64,000 nucleotides of DNA from Marasmius tenuissimus (GCA_029532415.1 JAQOTA010000019.1:124001-188000); one strand, 5' to 3'; shown: positions 9,556-20,308, numbered from the stretch's first letter. A program made the numbers and translations. Notes: generated by a model not told the origin, from the letters alone.

Positions 9556-12500
9556 TCAACGACGATTGGCATCCCGAGTCTGTTTCACACGAGCATTCAA
9601 GATGCTATCGTGTGCCTGCATGACCGCTTGCTTCATTTTCTGAGCATAGGTACGTATTCCAGGATACTCATTCTTATCAGCTGAGTTCCAGAGAAAGGGA
9701 CGAGGGGTACAACCCGTGTTCAGGAAGAATGGTGAGAACCCTGTCGTATCGGATCGCGCAATGTTAATTGCAAATTCAACAGAAGGTAACTTTAAAACCC
9801 AATCTTTCTGATCAATTGCAACACACTGACGGAGCATTTGCGTGACAGTCCGATTTGCTCGTTCGGTTGAACCGTCCATTTGGGGATGATACGCACTGGA
9901 CATTTTGAGCTTGGTTCCGATTAGATTGTGAAGGTGAGTCCAGAATATACTCGTGAAAAGCGAGTCTCGGTCGCTAATTATTGCTTTGGGTAGACCGTGA
10001 TGTTTGTAGACTTCTGCAAATACAAGCTCTGCAACCTGTTTTGCCTTGTACGTGGTGCAACTCGGGATAAGGTGAACCATGCCAGTGAGTAGGCATATAA
10101 CGACAGTGATCATGTCGTACGAACCATTTCGGTCCTTTGATTCCGGTAGGGGACCAACGAAATCCATTCCGATAGCTTCCCATGGATAACTCGGGACTTG
10201 AAGATTGTTTAGCATACCGTATGGCCGTTGATTGTTCGGTTTGGACCGTTTGCATGTGTGACAAGATTCGCAGAACGCATTCACGTCGCTAACCATCTCT
10301 TTCCACCACACGTAGTCACGAAGATAATCCAGGGTCTTTTTCGGGCCGAGATGTGCGAGCAGTGAGTGTGCCTCGTCAATGACATATTCTCGAATGTTGC
10401 GCCCGTTAATCATGATCTTTGGAACACAGAGAACCTTCCGATCTTTCAGCTTAAGGTACACCAAGCCTTTATCAACTTCAAAGTTGCGAAAATCTTTTGG
10501 TTGGTCCATGACTTTCTTGAACAGAACATCAGACGAGTAGTGACTCTGAAGTAGGTTTTCTAGATCCAACTTTAGCCTTCCAGCGGCCAGAACAGCAGGT
10601 AGAGAGGCTTCTGCTGAGGCTTGTACCCCATTAGGCGGCGAATCAGCCCTGACTTCCGGAGTTACAGGTGAGTTCTCATTAGCAACTGGTCGCATTTGTT
10701 CAGGTTCAGCTGACCTGTTTGAATTGTCGCCAGGGTCTTGGGTCACGATCGGAGAATTAGACTCTTCAGCGGGAGGGATTTGAGTAGTTTTAGGGTTTTG
10801 ATGGGTACTCTCGCCCTCCTTTCGTTCCCGTGGGCCATGAAGAACGAAACGATCACGCATGCGCCGAGCGAATTCTGTACTGGTCTCGGTATGCTTCCCG
10901 CCACTGCGGGTCTTCATTGCAAATAGCTCCGGTACCTTGCAAGAAGCTTCAATGTCAACAAACACAGGCATAGTAATATTATGAGCCAAAAGTACGTCGT
11001 TATTGATCACGTCGTGATAAGTGTACTCACTTCGTGCCCGTACCGTTCCAGGTTGGTCATTCGAGTAGATACGGGATAGGGCATCTGCCATCACATTTTC
11101 TGACCCCGCGACATATTCCACTCGAAAATCAAATTCCGATATCTTTTCGAGCCAGCGAGCCTGGCGCCCGGATAGATCTTTTTGCTTCAGCAAGTGTATC
11201 AGACCCTTATGATCAGTAATCCACGTGAAGTTAAGACTTTGGAGAATGTCTCGATGCCGCAGCATGGTTTCAACACCTGCGAGCATCTCAATTTCATGCA
11301 CTGGGTAGTTCTGTTGTGCCGAATTAAGCTTGGCAGAGTAGAAAGCAGCCACCCGTGCTTTTCGCCAGTCTTTTCCCTGACAGACGACTCCCGCAACGCC
11401 AGTCTGACAACCATCAGTAACTAACCAAACCGGATCCGAATCTTTGGAGTAATCCAGAGGGACTCGGTGATGGTCTCTCGCGCCCTCCACTAGGCGCTTT
11501 ATGTCTTCAAAGGCACGTTGTTCTGTATAGGTCCATCGGAATGGAACAGTATCACCCGTGATAGGGCTGAGTTGGCCCATGGGGATTCTTACACTTGCAA
11601 TATCATCTGCAAGATATCCGACAGTCCCAAGAAACCCTCGTAGTAGGTCACGATTTGTAGGAGTAGGCCATTTCAGAATAGAGTCAACCTTATGCGGATC
11701 CATTCGGATTCCATTGTCATCAATTACACAACCAAGAACCACCATTTCACGTGGGAGGAAGTTCAACTTTTTGGCACTGAGGTAAAGTTTCTCGCGTTTC
11801 AAAATGTCAATGACGGTCATTACGTGTCGTACATGCTCCTCAAGAGAACTCGAGTAGATCACAATATCATCAAGGTAAACGTCCATCCATCTCCCAATGT
11901 GTTCTGAGAATAGATAATTCATCAGAGACTGATACGTTGCGGGCGCATTACAGTCGCCTTGTTGAATTACAAGACTCACCATATTTCCGTCAGGCGTAGT
12001 CATGGCAGTGCGATCAACATGTTCAGGGATGATCCGGATCTGTTTATAGGCATCCTTGCCGTCAATAATTGATCTGTACTTGGCACGAGCAACTCGACGT
12101 TTGATACCTTCAATGTCTGGCATGGGAGACGACATCTTACGAGTGTTGTCATTGCGTGCCCTAAGATCTACAACAATTCGGAGAGATTGAGTCCCTGGTT
12201 TCTTGATCAACATCATAGGAACTGTATTACCTGAGCTCGTCATCTTCCAACGGCCAGACTTGAGATAAGCATTTCGCTTTTCAGCCCATTGTTCCCGAAA
12301 CATTTCAGGACACCTGGATGGTCGCCAAGGGTAGATTTTCGAGGGATCAATGAGAGGAATAGAATGATTGATGGCACGAAGAGGAGGTAATTCAGTTTCT
12401 CCAACTTCTCGACAGATAGACAGTGCATACCGTGTTAATTCCTGACGCGCAGCCTCTATTCTCTCATCTAATAGATCCATAGCCCTCGAAGAAAGTTGGG

Positions 12501-15500
12501 AGACATTTGTTCCTTCAATTGGAAGAGCTCGCGGACTGCCAATAATGACCTTGGAGTCGTGAAACCCAACCGTGACTTTGTGCTGGAACAACCACGGGGT
12601 ACCGAGAATCAGGTCGTAGCTGGACAGATTGACAATGTCGAAGTAGCGGTGCTCGGAAATGTTCTGATATTCAAATTGAACCTTAACCCCACTGTTGATT
12701 TTTGAGCGAGAGCCTTGAGTTGCGAGTTGAAGAGGTAAGGGTTTCGCTAGAGATCCTGTGTCAATGAGAGCACGACCAGGCTCGCCGTTGACACGGACAA
12801 CAAAAACAAGAGGCTTGGGAATTTTGCGTGAGAAATCTTTAGGTAAGGCAGCATTCCGTTGGACAGCAGGGAACGTGCCCTGTGCGACCTGTACACCATT
12901 GACTTCCAATACAACTTCATTGTCAAAGTCCTCATGGCCAAAGAGAAGACCTAGCAAAGGTCTTTCGGACATATCCTGAAGGAATTCTCGGAGATTCCGA
13001 TAGCTGTGTGCCAGTTGTTTCTTACACCAGCGTACCAGATCAAAGCGTCGGATTTTTAGCAGCCTTGGAGGTAAGTCAAGATGCGCGTCTCTGAACCTGT
13101 CCCAAATACGATAGATCTCCTTTCCAGCCCGGGTCACAATGAACCGACACGAGCCAGGTTCCAGATTGAAGAAGCAATCGCCAGGGTATGGTCCGCCAAT
13201 ATCCAAGCATTTCTCAATGGCTTCGGCATACACGTCACCCATTTCACCTGAATTTTCCCATTTCTTGGGGGCAGGTATGTTGTTTCTCTGAGCCCTTTCA
13301 TAGGCATACCATTCACCAATGCAAAAAGCAGGGTTTTCGAGACTTTCAACCTCAATATACATCCATTGTGGGAACTCGTCAGAACTGTGCAATACATCCT
13401 CATATTCGTGGTCTTCCACACAATACATGGTGTCTGATACTTGAAAGACTGAGAACCGACCTAAAGCAGGGTAGCGGGGTAGTATTGGATCACCCGGATA
13501 GGGTGCGAGAGTATCAAGTATGAGACGGGCACGAGTCCCAAGGACATCACCTATCATATTAGGTGCGTTGTCAGTCTCAAAACCATATTCCTCATGATTC
13601 ATTTCATTATGAAGCCATTCCGGACAAAATTCACGGCAGGTTTCCCTCGGAACAAATTCGTAGTCTCGGTATTGAAAAATGTCTGCGAGTTCAATATCGT
13701 CCGAAGCCACAGAATCTGAATCAGACTCATCCGTGTCAGACTCACAGTCTGAGTCGTTATCGGAGACCTCAGAAAAATCTGAGTTACTGACTGTTTGTAG
13801 ACTTGGCATTGGGGAAGAGACTCGGGATCCCTCTGATTCGCTCTCGGGGTCCGAGTACTCCTCAATCAAGTCAGATTCCCATTCGGTATCTGAGGTATCA
13901 GACAGGGTCTCCCACGCCATCATCCCGAGGCTAAGTTCTGTGATTTCTTCTGTCGTATCAGCCAACTGACGAAGTTCTTCAGGGTCAACGATAGGCTCAA
14001 TATTTGAGATACCAGGGGGTGTATTTCCATTGCCAGAAACAGTCTTTCCCTGAGGGCATTGACGGCTCATGTGCCCAATTTCGCCACATCTGAAGCATTT
14101 TCCCGCCGCACGGTACTCATCCTTCTCTTTATCAGTGAGTTCTCGGCGCTGGTTACCCTTGCGCGGATTGTGCTGACGGTTATTTGACTTTTTGTAGTCC
14201 GATTTTCCGCCCTTGTCACCGTTGGAGGATCCCCGGTTGAAGGCATTATTATTCCCAGATGCACGAGAACCATTACCCCTGTTATTACTGGGCTTGTGGT
14301 TTGACGAGCCGCCGCCGCCATTGTTGTTAGAGCTAGAATGACTATTTGCCTTGTCCTTCTTTTTGTTGTTACTGCCCGGATCGGGGCCCGTGTCAACATT
14401 CTCAATAATTTCAATCAACTCGGCAGCGCGCGATACCTCGTCGTAACTGGATATCTCGGGGTTGAGTTTCTCGCGCCAAAGACCCTTCTGAATCTTTTTG
14501 TTGAGTCCAGACCAGAGCTTGTGAACCTTTTCACGCTCATCAATCAGTCCGACGGTGTTGAACAAATCATTCAATTCCGCCAGGTAATCCCGAACAGGCT
14601 TGTCATTTTGAAATGCACGCTTGAGTTTCTTTCGCTGATCCAAGCGGTAGGTCAACGGGAAACAATAATTGTACAGATCCGTGAAGAACTGCTGAATTCT
14701 CCAGTCAAACGGTGAGTTCGCAACGACACTCAAATAAAATTGATAAGCATGTCCAGTGAGGTACTTCGAAATCCTAAATACACGGCGGTTTCTAGGTACT
14801 CGTCCATCTCGGAGGTATGCCATGGCTTCAGTCACGAATTTGATGAACCCACGGACGTCAGCCGTGCCATCATACACCTCCGGAGGAACTGGTTTGAGTA
14901 ACATGCGGACCCTATGGCGCCTGTGCCGCCCAAATCGGCGGTTTCTTCGAGAACGGTGATTTCCATAGTCTGAAGAGCTGTCCGAGTCCGACGAGTCAGA
15001 ACTCGAAGTTTCCGTATCACTCCCGCTGTCAGAAGAATCTGAATCTGAATCAGAGGAACTCGAAGAGGAGGAGGAGGGGGTTGGAGGATCTGAACGGCCC
15101 TTTTCTCGTCTTCGGTTTTTACTATCACGGTGAGATTTCTTGGACGGCGTAAGCAATTTAGCCAGATGGTTGGTAGGAGCAATCAACTCACTTGGGCGAG
15201 GAACATGGTCAGTCTCGTATCGCACACGAGCACTGTCACCCAGTTTCTTGCGAGGTTTTTCCTGGACTAAATCACGGATGTGATTACCAACAAGATCGGA
15301 AAGGGCTTCTGAAGGAGCACGTCCTTGACCACGGCGTGCTTGTTCACGCTCGCGAGAACGCTCCTTGGAACGCTTACGGCGTACCTTATCTCGGGCAATT
15401 CGGCCCTCAGACTTGGGTCTTCTTGCAGGCTGTTCAGCCTCGCTGTCAGAAGATGAACTCGGGTTCTCGAGTTCCTTTCGCGGCTTAGCCTTTGAGTACC

Positions 15501-16290
15501 TGGCAAGCTCAGCTTTCTGTCTTTCGACATTGAGTTCATGCTCAGGGACTTTTGCAGCACCCCAATTACGGGGGTCAACAGCCTTTCCCTTGCCCTTGGA
15601 GGTAGAGGGTTCAGGGTCGGGTTCCGAATCAGAAGACGAGGATTCATTTCCATCGTCCTCACTGCCATCAGCAGTGTCGACCATGCCCATGCGGTTCCGA
15701 ACCCGAGCTCGCTCGGATTCGGACATAGACAATTCAGCTTGGCGAACCGCCGTAAGCTGATCCTCAGTCAGAACGTAACGGTTCTGGTTGTGCACACAAT
15801 CAGAGGAATGAGAATAATTTTTATTCATATTATCGCGACTGACACTCCTACGTCTAGGAGGTACGGTAGACCATGGGCGGGTTTCCCGCTCATTGTCGTC
15901 CGAATCGTTCGCATTTGCGACACGGTTTTGACGGCGTGGTGGTCCATCATCCTGATTTCCCGTACCCTGGTCATCACGAACCAGGGCCGCCTCGGTGTCA
16001 GACTCAGAGTCCTGCTCAGAGTCGGTACCCGAGGGAACACCGTGACCATCGCCGCTGTTGCCAACGACGAGACCAGGTGCGCGTACTCCGGGTGAGGAAG
16101 CACGGCTTGCAGATGGGAAAGCAGAAAGAGAAGAGTTGAGAGACTCACCATTATTTTTCGCAGCAGGGTGCTGTTCAGCGACTACGCTGCCCGTGGTCTG
16201 GGTATCAGTGGTGGTTGGAGCAGTTTGGATGCCGCCATTGCCACGTCCACGGAGGTTGTAACGAGTATTGGTGACTGTTGTAGTTGACAT
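9556..16290 (-). CDS. Gypsy gag-pol polyprotein: gag, zinc knuckle, protease, RT, RNase H, integrase core
   Basis: Single frame of 2244 codons from the Met at 16290 (MSTTTVTNTRYNLRGRG). The frame is open for 67 more codons into the LTR, but that Met would sit inside the repeat, so I prefer 16290. Approximate residues: an acidic, Ser-rich N-terminal region; the retrotransposon gag core at 515-620 (AFQNDKPVRDYLAELNDLF); a CCHC knuckle near 731 (CFRCGEIGHMSRQC); aspartic protease near 1175 (ALIDTGS); reverse transcriptase with VYLDDIVIYS near 1470; RNase H from about 1624 (TDGCQTG) with HEIEMLAGVETML; integrase zinc finger ending CESCHTC near 2005; and catalytic D, D, E in GMDFVGP, SDRDSLF and MDGSTERANR. 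It ends at TGA (9556-9558), with the same frame open beyond it. The product would make a virus-like particle, copy the RNA and integrate the DNA. Confidence 0.93.
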   Translation of the reverse strand: MSTTTVTNTRYNLRGRGNGGIQTAPTTTDTQTTGSVVAEQHPAAKNNGESLNSSLSAFPSASRASSPGVRAPGLVVGNSGDGHGVPSGTDSEQDSESDTEAALVRDDQGTGNQDDGPPRRQNRVANANDSDDNERETRPWSTVPPRRRSVSRDNMNKNYSHSSDCVHNQNRYVLTEDQLTAVRQAELSMSESERARVRNRMGMVDTADGSEDDGNESSSSDSEPDPEPSTSKGKGKAVDPRNWGAAKVPEHELNVERQKAELARYSKAKPRKELENPSSSSDSEAEQPARRPKSEGRIARDKVRRKRSKERSREREQARRGQGRAPSEALSDLVGNHIRDLVQEKPRKKLGDSARVRYETDHVPRPSELIAPTNHLAKLLTPSKKSHRDSKNRRREKGRSDPPTPSSSSSSSSDSDSDSSDSGSDTETSSSDSSDSDSSSDYGNHRSRRNRRFGRHRRHRVRMLLKPVPPEVYDGTADVRGFIKFVTEAMAYLRDGRVPRNRRVFRISKYLTGHAYQFYLSVVANSPFDWRIQQFFTDLYNYCFPLTYRLDQRKKLKRAFQNDKPVRDYLAELNDLFNTVGLIDEREKVHKLWSGLNKKIQKGLWREKLNPEISSYDEVSRAAELIEIIENVDTGPDPGSNNKKKDKANSHSSSNNNGGGGSSNHKPSNNRGNGSRASGNNNAFNRGSSNGDKGGKSDYKKSNNRQHNPRKGNQRRELTDKEKDEYRAAGKCFRCGEIGHMSRQCPQGKTVSGNGNTPPGISNIEPIVDPEELRQLADTTEEITELSLGMMAWETLSDTSDTEWESDLIEEYSDPESESEGSRVSSPMPSLQTVSNSDFSEVSDNDSDCESDTDESDSDSVASDDIELADIFQYRDYEFVPRETCREFCPEWLHNEMNHEEYGFETDNAPNMIGDVLGTRARLILDTLAPYPGDPILPRYPALGRFSVFQVSDTMYCVEDHEYEDVLHSSDEFPQWMYIEVESLENPAFCIGEWYAYERAQRNNIPAPKKWENSGEMGDVYAEAIEKCLDIGGPYPGDCFFNLEPGSCRFIVTRAGKEIYRIWDRFRDAHLDLPPRLLKIRRFDLVRWCKKQLAHSYRNLREFLQDMSERPLLGLLFGHEDFDNEVVLEVNGVQVAQGTFPAVQRNAALPKDFSRKIPKPLVFVVRVNGEPGRALIDTGSLAKPLPLQLATQGSRSKINSGVKVQFEYQNISEHRYFDIVNLSSYDLILGTPWLFQHKVTVGFHDSKVIIGSPRALPIEGTNVSQLSSRAMDLLDERIEAARQELTRYALSICREVGETELPPLRAINHSIPLIDPSKIYPWRPSRCPEMFREQWAEKRNAYLKSGRWKMTSSGNTVPMMLIKKPGTQSLRIVVDLRARNDNTRKMSSPMPDIEGIKRRVARAKYRSIIDGKDAYKQIRIIPEHVDRTAMTTPDGNMVSLVIQQGDCNAPATYQSLMNYLFSEHIGRWMDVYLDDIVIYSSSLEEHVRHVMTVIDILKREKLYLSAKKLNFLPREMVVLGCVIDDNGIRMDPHKVDSILKWPTPTNRDLLRGFLGTVGYLADDIASVRIPMGQLSPITGDTVPFRWTYTEQRAFEDIKRLVEGARDHHRVPLDYSKDSDPVWLVTDGCQTGVAGVVCQGKDWRKARVAAFYSAKLNSAQQNYPVHEIEMLAGVETMLRHRDILQSLNFTWITDHKGLIHLLKQKDLSGRQARWLEKISEFDFRVEYVAGSENVMADALSRIYSNDQPGTVRARSEYTYHDVINNDVLLAHNITMPVFVDIEASCKVPELFAMKTRSGGKHTETSTEFARRMRDRFVLHGPRERKEGESTHQNPKTTQIPPAEESNSPIVTQDPGDNSNRSAEPEQMRPVANENSPVTPEVRADSPPNGVQASAEASLPAVLAAGRLKLDLENLLQSHYSSDVLFKKVMDQPKDFRNFEVDKGLVYLKLKDRKVLCVPKIMINGRNIREYVIDEAHSLLAHLGPKKTLDYLRDYVWWKEMVSDVNAFCESCHTCKRSKPNNQRPYGMLNNLQVPSYPWEAIGMDFVGPLPESKDRNGSYDMITVVICLLTGMVHLIPSCTTYKAKQVAELVFAEVYKHHGLPKAIISDRDSLFTSIFWTHLHNLIGTKLKMSSAYHPQMDGSTERANRTVTQMLRQCVAIDQKDWVLKLPSVEFAINIARSDTTGFSPFFLNTGCTPRPFLWNSADKNEYPGIRTYAQKMKQAVMQAHDSILNARVKQTRDANRR

Positions 16291-16467
16291 AGTGAACCAG
16301 AGAAGGATATAGAGAAAAGCAGAGACAGAGGGAATTGTCGTTGTCGAGGGTGGGCGGTCCTTGTTGATCAGACGAGGAAGTATCCGAGCCGTCGACGACG
16401 TCGAGAGGTTTTTTAGAGATAAGCTAGAGCAGAGAGTTTCTGTCGAAGTGGTTGAGGGTAAAAAATA

Positions 16468-16700
16468 TGTAGCACCGACGGGTAGAACCACGACGGTAGC
16501 ACACGAGAGGGGGAGAGAGTCGCTCGAGTTACCGGGATAACCACTGGGATTCCAAGAGAGACTACTAAAGATAACGAGCGTCGGCCTTATATATGAGAGA
16601 GAAACAGGCTAGGATATAAAAGGTAATGAGCGTGGGGTTTGGGTTAGGGAAGCTGTAGGTAAACAAAGAGTAAACAACGCGAGAGAGTCCGTTCGTCACA
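16468..16700 (-). repeat. 5' LTR of the Gypsy element
   Basis: Upstream LTR in the direction of transcription; 233 bp. On the minus strand it holds a TATA-like ATATATAA (16587-16594) that probably serves as promoter. Directly inside it the minus strand reads TATTTTTTACCCTCAACCAC. This does not start with TGG and matches no tRNA 3' end that I recognise. Confidence 0.93.
16587..16594 (-). promoter_or_regulatory. TATA-like box in the Gypsy 5' LTR
   Basis: ATATATAA on the minus strand within the upstream LTR, followed by GGCCGACGCTCG. Position and sequence suit an RNA polymerase II promoter of the element. Not tested. Confidence 0.45.
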
Positions 16701-16705
16701 TAAAG

Positions 16706-17822
16706 CACATCCATATGAGTCATGAATAGGGATATTCCAAGTTGTACGATGTATCGCAACGGCTGTGCCTTCCTAGTCCCGTAAGTGGCCACCAATTTCC
16801 ACTAATACGCTTACGGATTTCATTGGGGGGACTCCGAAGGGCTCGGATCGACAGACTGCGAGGCTTATCTGAGGCCCAAACTCTTGAAGACTTTTGCTCT
16901 ACTGTTCCAATTGGTTGATTGTAGGCCGTGCCCTCGGACGGCCAGCTGCCCGAGTTTGTAGAATTGTATATAGTGAAGACTGGAACTGGGAAGTTATCCC
17001 TCTCTCCATATTGAGTTCAAACTTCATCCTTCAGCCGTTTCAAACGTAGTGCCCTACTGATTATATAAACTTTGATTCTAGAGCCTGCTGCGCTACAAAG
17101 ACGGACCACAAGAGTGGCACATCCATTCTATTGTGTGCCTGTGTGCCTGTGTGCAGCCACCAGGGAAGGAATACAATTTCATAGCAGCTATCCATAAAAA
17201 GTCTTTTTATCTCCTCTAGCACTTATTGGACGCGGTATCACTACTGCGGCTTGCGATAGCTCGCAAAGATCAGAGGCGGACGTCCACCAAACCTGATGTT
17301 TTGCAAGGCACTGATGCTCTTTGACCGGGTTAAGTGTTTTATCTTACCGAAGATCTCGCAAAAATACATGTTGTAGTGGTTCTCTTTGTCCGGGGCTCGG
17401 CCCTGTTATACAGGTAATTTCGATTCCCCTAGAGCTCGTGATCCTCCGATTGCTTCAAGAAACACACATCAGATACGGGATTCCGAGGATTTACGGCTGT
17501 ACTTCCAGTGTCAGAAGGGCTGCCCGTTAATGGTCGCCTCGAGTGATCCTACAGTTTCGGCGCATGATTTGTTTCCCTGCTCGGATTTATTAGTCAATTG
17601 GACCGTACCAAGTGAAGCGAGTATGTAGGTAATGCCGTTGTCCATGACACCCTCCCACCGACAACGCGCCCCGTTCGCCGGAAGCTCGAAGCCGTAACTG
17701 CTGTGAATGTTGTTTTGTTCCGTCGCCCGGTGATACCAGTGGAGATTCGTCTGCTGCTTTGACTACCCGTAGTAGTTCATGGTTTTGCGCCTGAGACAAA
17801 TTTCCTCCTATACCATCTCGAC
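16706..17822. other. Gene-free spacer upstream of the laccase
   Basis: No convincing frame. The stretch includes the far side of the Gypsy insertion point and, near its end, the upstream region of the laccase. No copper- or xenobiotic-response element could be assigned with confidence. Confidence 0.4.
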
Positions 17823-17829
17823 TATAAAA
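17823..17829 (+). promoter_or_regulatory. TATA box of the laccase gene
   Basis: TATAAAA ends 50 bases before the laccase ATG at 17880. Sequence and distance suit a core promoter with a short 5' leader. Confidence 0.6.
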
Positions 17830-17879
17830 GTTCACCTCCAGTTCCCTGATAGAACAGACCAACCCATCCCACGAGTAGA

Positions 17880-20308
17880 ATGCCTCGTCTCTTCCCTTCC
17901 TTTTTGACCCTCTCTTGCATTCTGGCATTGCCAGCCTTCGCCTCGATTGGTCCTGTAGCTGACCTGACCATCACCAACAAGGACGTCTCTCCGGATGGCT
18001 TCACCCGTGGCGCTGTTGTTGCCGGTGACAGCACTATTGGCCCACTCATCGTCGGTAACAAGGTTTGCTCTCTGCCCCCTGGTCGAACCTTCGAGAGGGA
18101 TAGCTGATCTTGATCTTTCAGGGCGATGAATTCCAGATCAACGTCGTCAACAACCTGGATGATGACACAATGTTGCAGTCTACGAGTATTGCAAGTATTT
18201 ATTCTCGAGTCCTTTCCAATCAATTCACTCATACCCTCGATTTTGGTAGCACTGGCACGGATTTTACCAGAAAGACACTCCCTGGGCTGATGGTACTGCC
18301 TTCGTGACGCAGTGTCCGATTGCAAAGGGCGATAGCTTCCTTTATGACTTCAAAGCTCAAGATCAGGCTGGAACGTTCTGGTACCACTCTCATCTTTGTG
18401 AGCCGGTGATTCATTTGCCTTTTCGCATGATGTACTGATGTGTTTCTTTAGCGACCCAGTACTGCGACGGTCTTCGGGGACCCCTCGTTGTTTACGACAC
18501 CGAAGATCCTCATGCTAGTCTTTACGACGTTGATGATGGCAAGGCTTCGTGTGTGTTTTTTCGTGGTAGCAGCTGACTCGACATGCTTATTTCACAGAGT
18601 CCACCGTTATCACACTTGCGGACTGGTATCACACAAAGGCAAAGCAGATCGCCTTCGGGTAGGTTCTTGATCCGTTTTTATGGAAGGATCGGAGGCTTAC
18701 TTTCCTCCATCAAACAGCACACCTCAGTCTACTCTTATCAACGGCCTCGGTCGTTGGAGCGATGCCAACGCGACATCATCGTTGGCAGTCATAACTGTCG
18801 AGTCTGGGAAAAGGTATGATTCAATGGTCTGCTTCTATTCTAATGGTCACCAACGTGATTTCCCTCCATAGATACCGCTTCCGTGTCGTCAATGCTGCTT
18901 GCGATCCAGCCTATGAGTTCTACATCTCAAACCATACTTTGTGAGTATCCCTGAGACAAGGTCGAGTTTTACTCAGCAATCTGTTTCCAGTACCGTTATC
19001 GAGGCGGACTCCATCAACCACGAACCAGTGACTGCGGATTCGGTAACAATGTACGCTGGCCAGCGATATTCACTCGTGGTAGGTATTTCCGGACGATGCA
19101 ATATCCGTTTTCTCGCACACTTCTGATTCTCGTTTCAGATGGAAGCCAACCAACCTGTCGGAAATTACTGTAAGTTGTGCCACAAATTGCAATCGCACAG
19201 CATAATAATCTCAACGTATCTTCGTCTTTCAGGGATCCGGGCTAACCCTAATGCGGGTTCAACTGGTTTTGTGAATGGCATAAACTCAGCTATCTTGCGA
19301 TACGTCGGAGCCTCGGAAGAAGAGCCTGAGGTTACCACAGAGTTTGAGCCCACAGCTCCCCTGAGCGAAAGCGACCTCATAGTGAGCCCACGATCGCTAT
19401 TTTTGTGTTTGTCGTTACTCACGATGTTGTAAATAGCCTCTCGAAAACCCTGGAGCGCCCGGAGACGCTACAATTGGCGGAGTTGACGTCGCTATGCACC
19501 TCAACTTTGGATTCGTGAGTCTGGCTACCATTCCTTCACCGGACTAGCTGACCAGTATCTCGTCCTTCGTCGACAATAGAGCGGGGGATTATTCACACTC
19601 AACGGACAGAGCTTTACCCCTCCTACTGTCCCCGTTCTCCTTCAAATTATGAGCGGAGCCCAGAGTGCCGATAATTTGCTGCCTGAAGGAATGGTGTTTC
19701 CTCTTCCAGCGAATTCCACCGTCGAATTGTCTTTCACGGGTGGTCTGCTTGGTATCGAACATCCTATGCATCTGCACGGTGTATGTATATCATCTATTCT
19801 GCTCGTCCCACACCTGTGCTGACCGATGTCTTAGCACGCGTTTGATGTCGTTCGTGTCGCTGGAAGCAGCACCTACAACTACGCAAACCCGGTAGGTGCC
19901 CTGAGCCTCTTTCGCTCAAACTCACTCTAATCCGGTCTTTCAGGTTCGCCGCGACGTAGTCAATATCGGAGGAGCTAGCGACAATGTAACGATTCGCTTC
20001 AGCACCGATAACCCCGGCCCTTGGATTATGCATTGCCATATCGACTGGCATCTCGAAGCGTGGGTACCATTTCGATCATCGTCGAGCAACCAGAGAGTGA
20101 GCTCATCGATCTATTTGTTCCAGTGGTTTCGCGGTTGTGTTTGCCGAGAGGACAGACGAGTGGGCAGCTTTGACCGCGCCTCCAAGTGAGTTCATAGTCA
20201 TTTATTGATATAAGGCTAGAAACTTACCTTTCTCTTCTATCCCTCTACTTAGCCGCATGGGATAACCTCTGCCCAACTTACGATGCTCTCGACTCCGGAG
20301 ACCTCTAA
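17880..20308 (+). CDS. Laccase (multicopper oxidase), 16 exons, 516 aa, secreted
   Basis: Exons: 17880-18062, 18122-18190, 18250-18397, 18452-18538, 18598-18658, 18718-18813, 18872-18940, 18991-19078, 19139-19169, 19233-19381, 19437-19514, 19580-19780, 19835-19891, 19944-20059, 20124-20185, 20253-20308. They sum to 1551 nt, 516 codons plus TAA. The protein starts with a signal peptide ([21 protein letters not shown]). All four copper-binding laccase signatures are present: HWHGF (exon 3), [16 protein letters not shown] (exons 3-4), HPMHLHGHAFDVVR (exons 12-13) and [12 protein letters not shown] (exons 14-15). The residue at the type-1 axial position appears to be Phe, which in characterised laccases goes with higher redox potential. 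It should oxidise phenols outside the cell using O2. Length and order are normal for basidiomycete laccases. Introns are 50-65 nt; introns 2 and 4 use GC rather than GT donors. No frame break was found. Confidence 0.95.

Larger units (their letters stand above)
7729..16700 (-). mobile_element. Complete Ty3/Gypsy LTR retrotransposon (chromovirus type)
   Basis: Two direct 233-bp LTRs (TG...CA on the plus strand) enclose a minus-strand gag-pol frame. The insertion is flanked by the 5-bp direct repeat TAAAG (7724-7728 and 16701-16705). The order is gag, zinc knuckle, protease, reverse transcriptase, RNase H, integrase, chromodomain-like tail: the Gypsy order, with reverse transcriptase before integrase. 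The LTRs differ at one position by eye (T versus C in GTCGGCYTTATATATG), so the insertion is recent. The coding frame is intact except for one in-frame TGA at 9556-9558. Length is 8972 bp. Confidence 0.95.

Noticed and set aside
13679..13969. Antisense frames within the Gypsy gag-pol region
   Set aside because: They mirror the acidic Ser/Asp-rich coding strand and carry no independent signal.
18110..18307. Unspliced plus-strand frames in the laccase as separate small genes
   Set aside because: They read through introns; the spliced model explains all conserved copper motifs in one frame.
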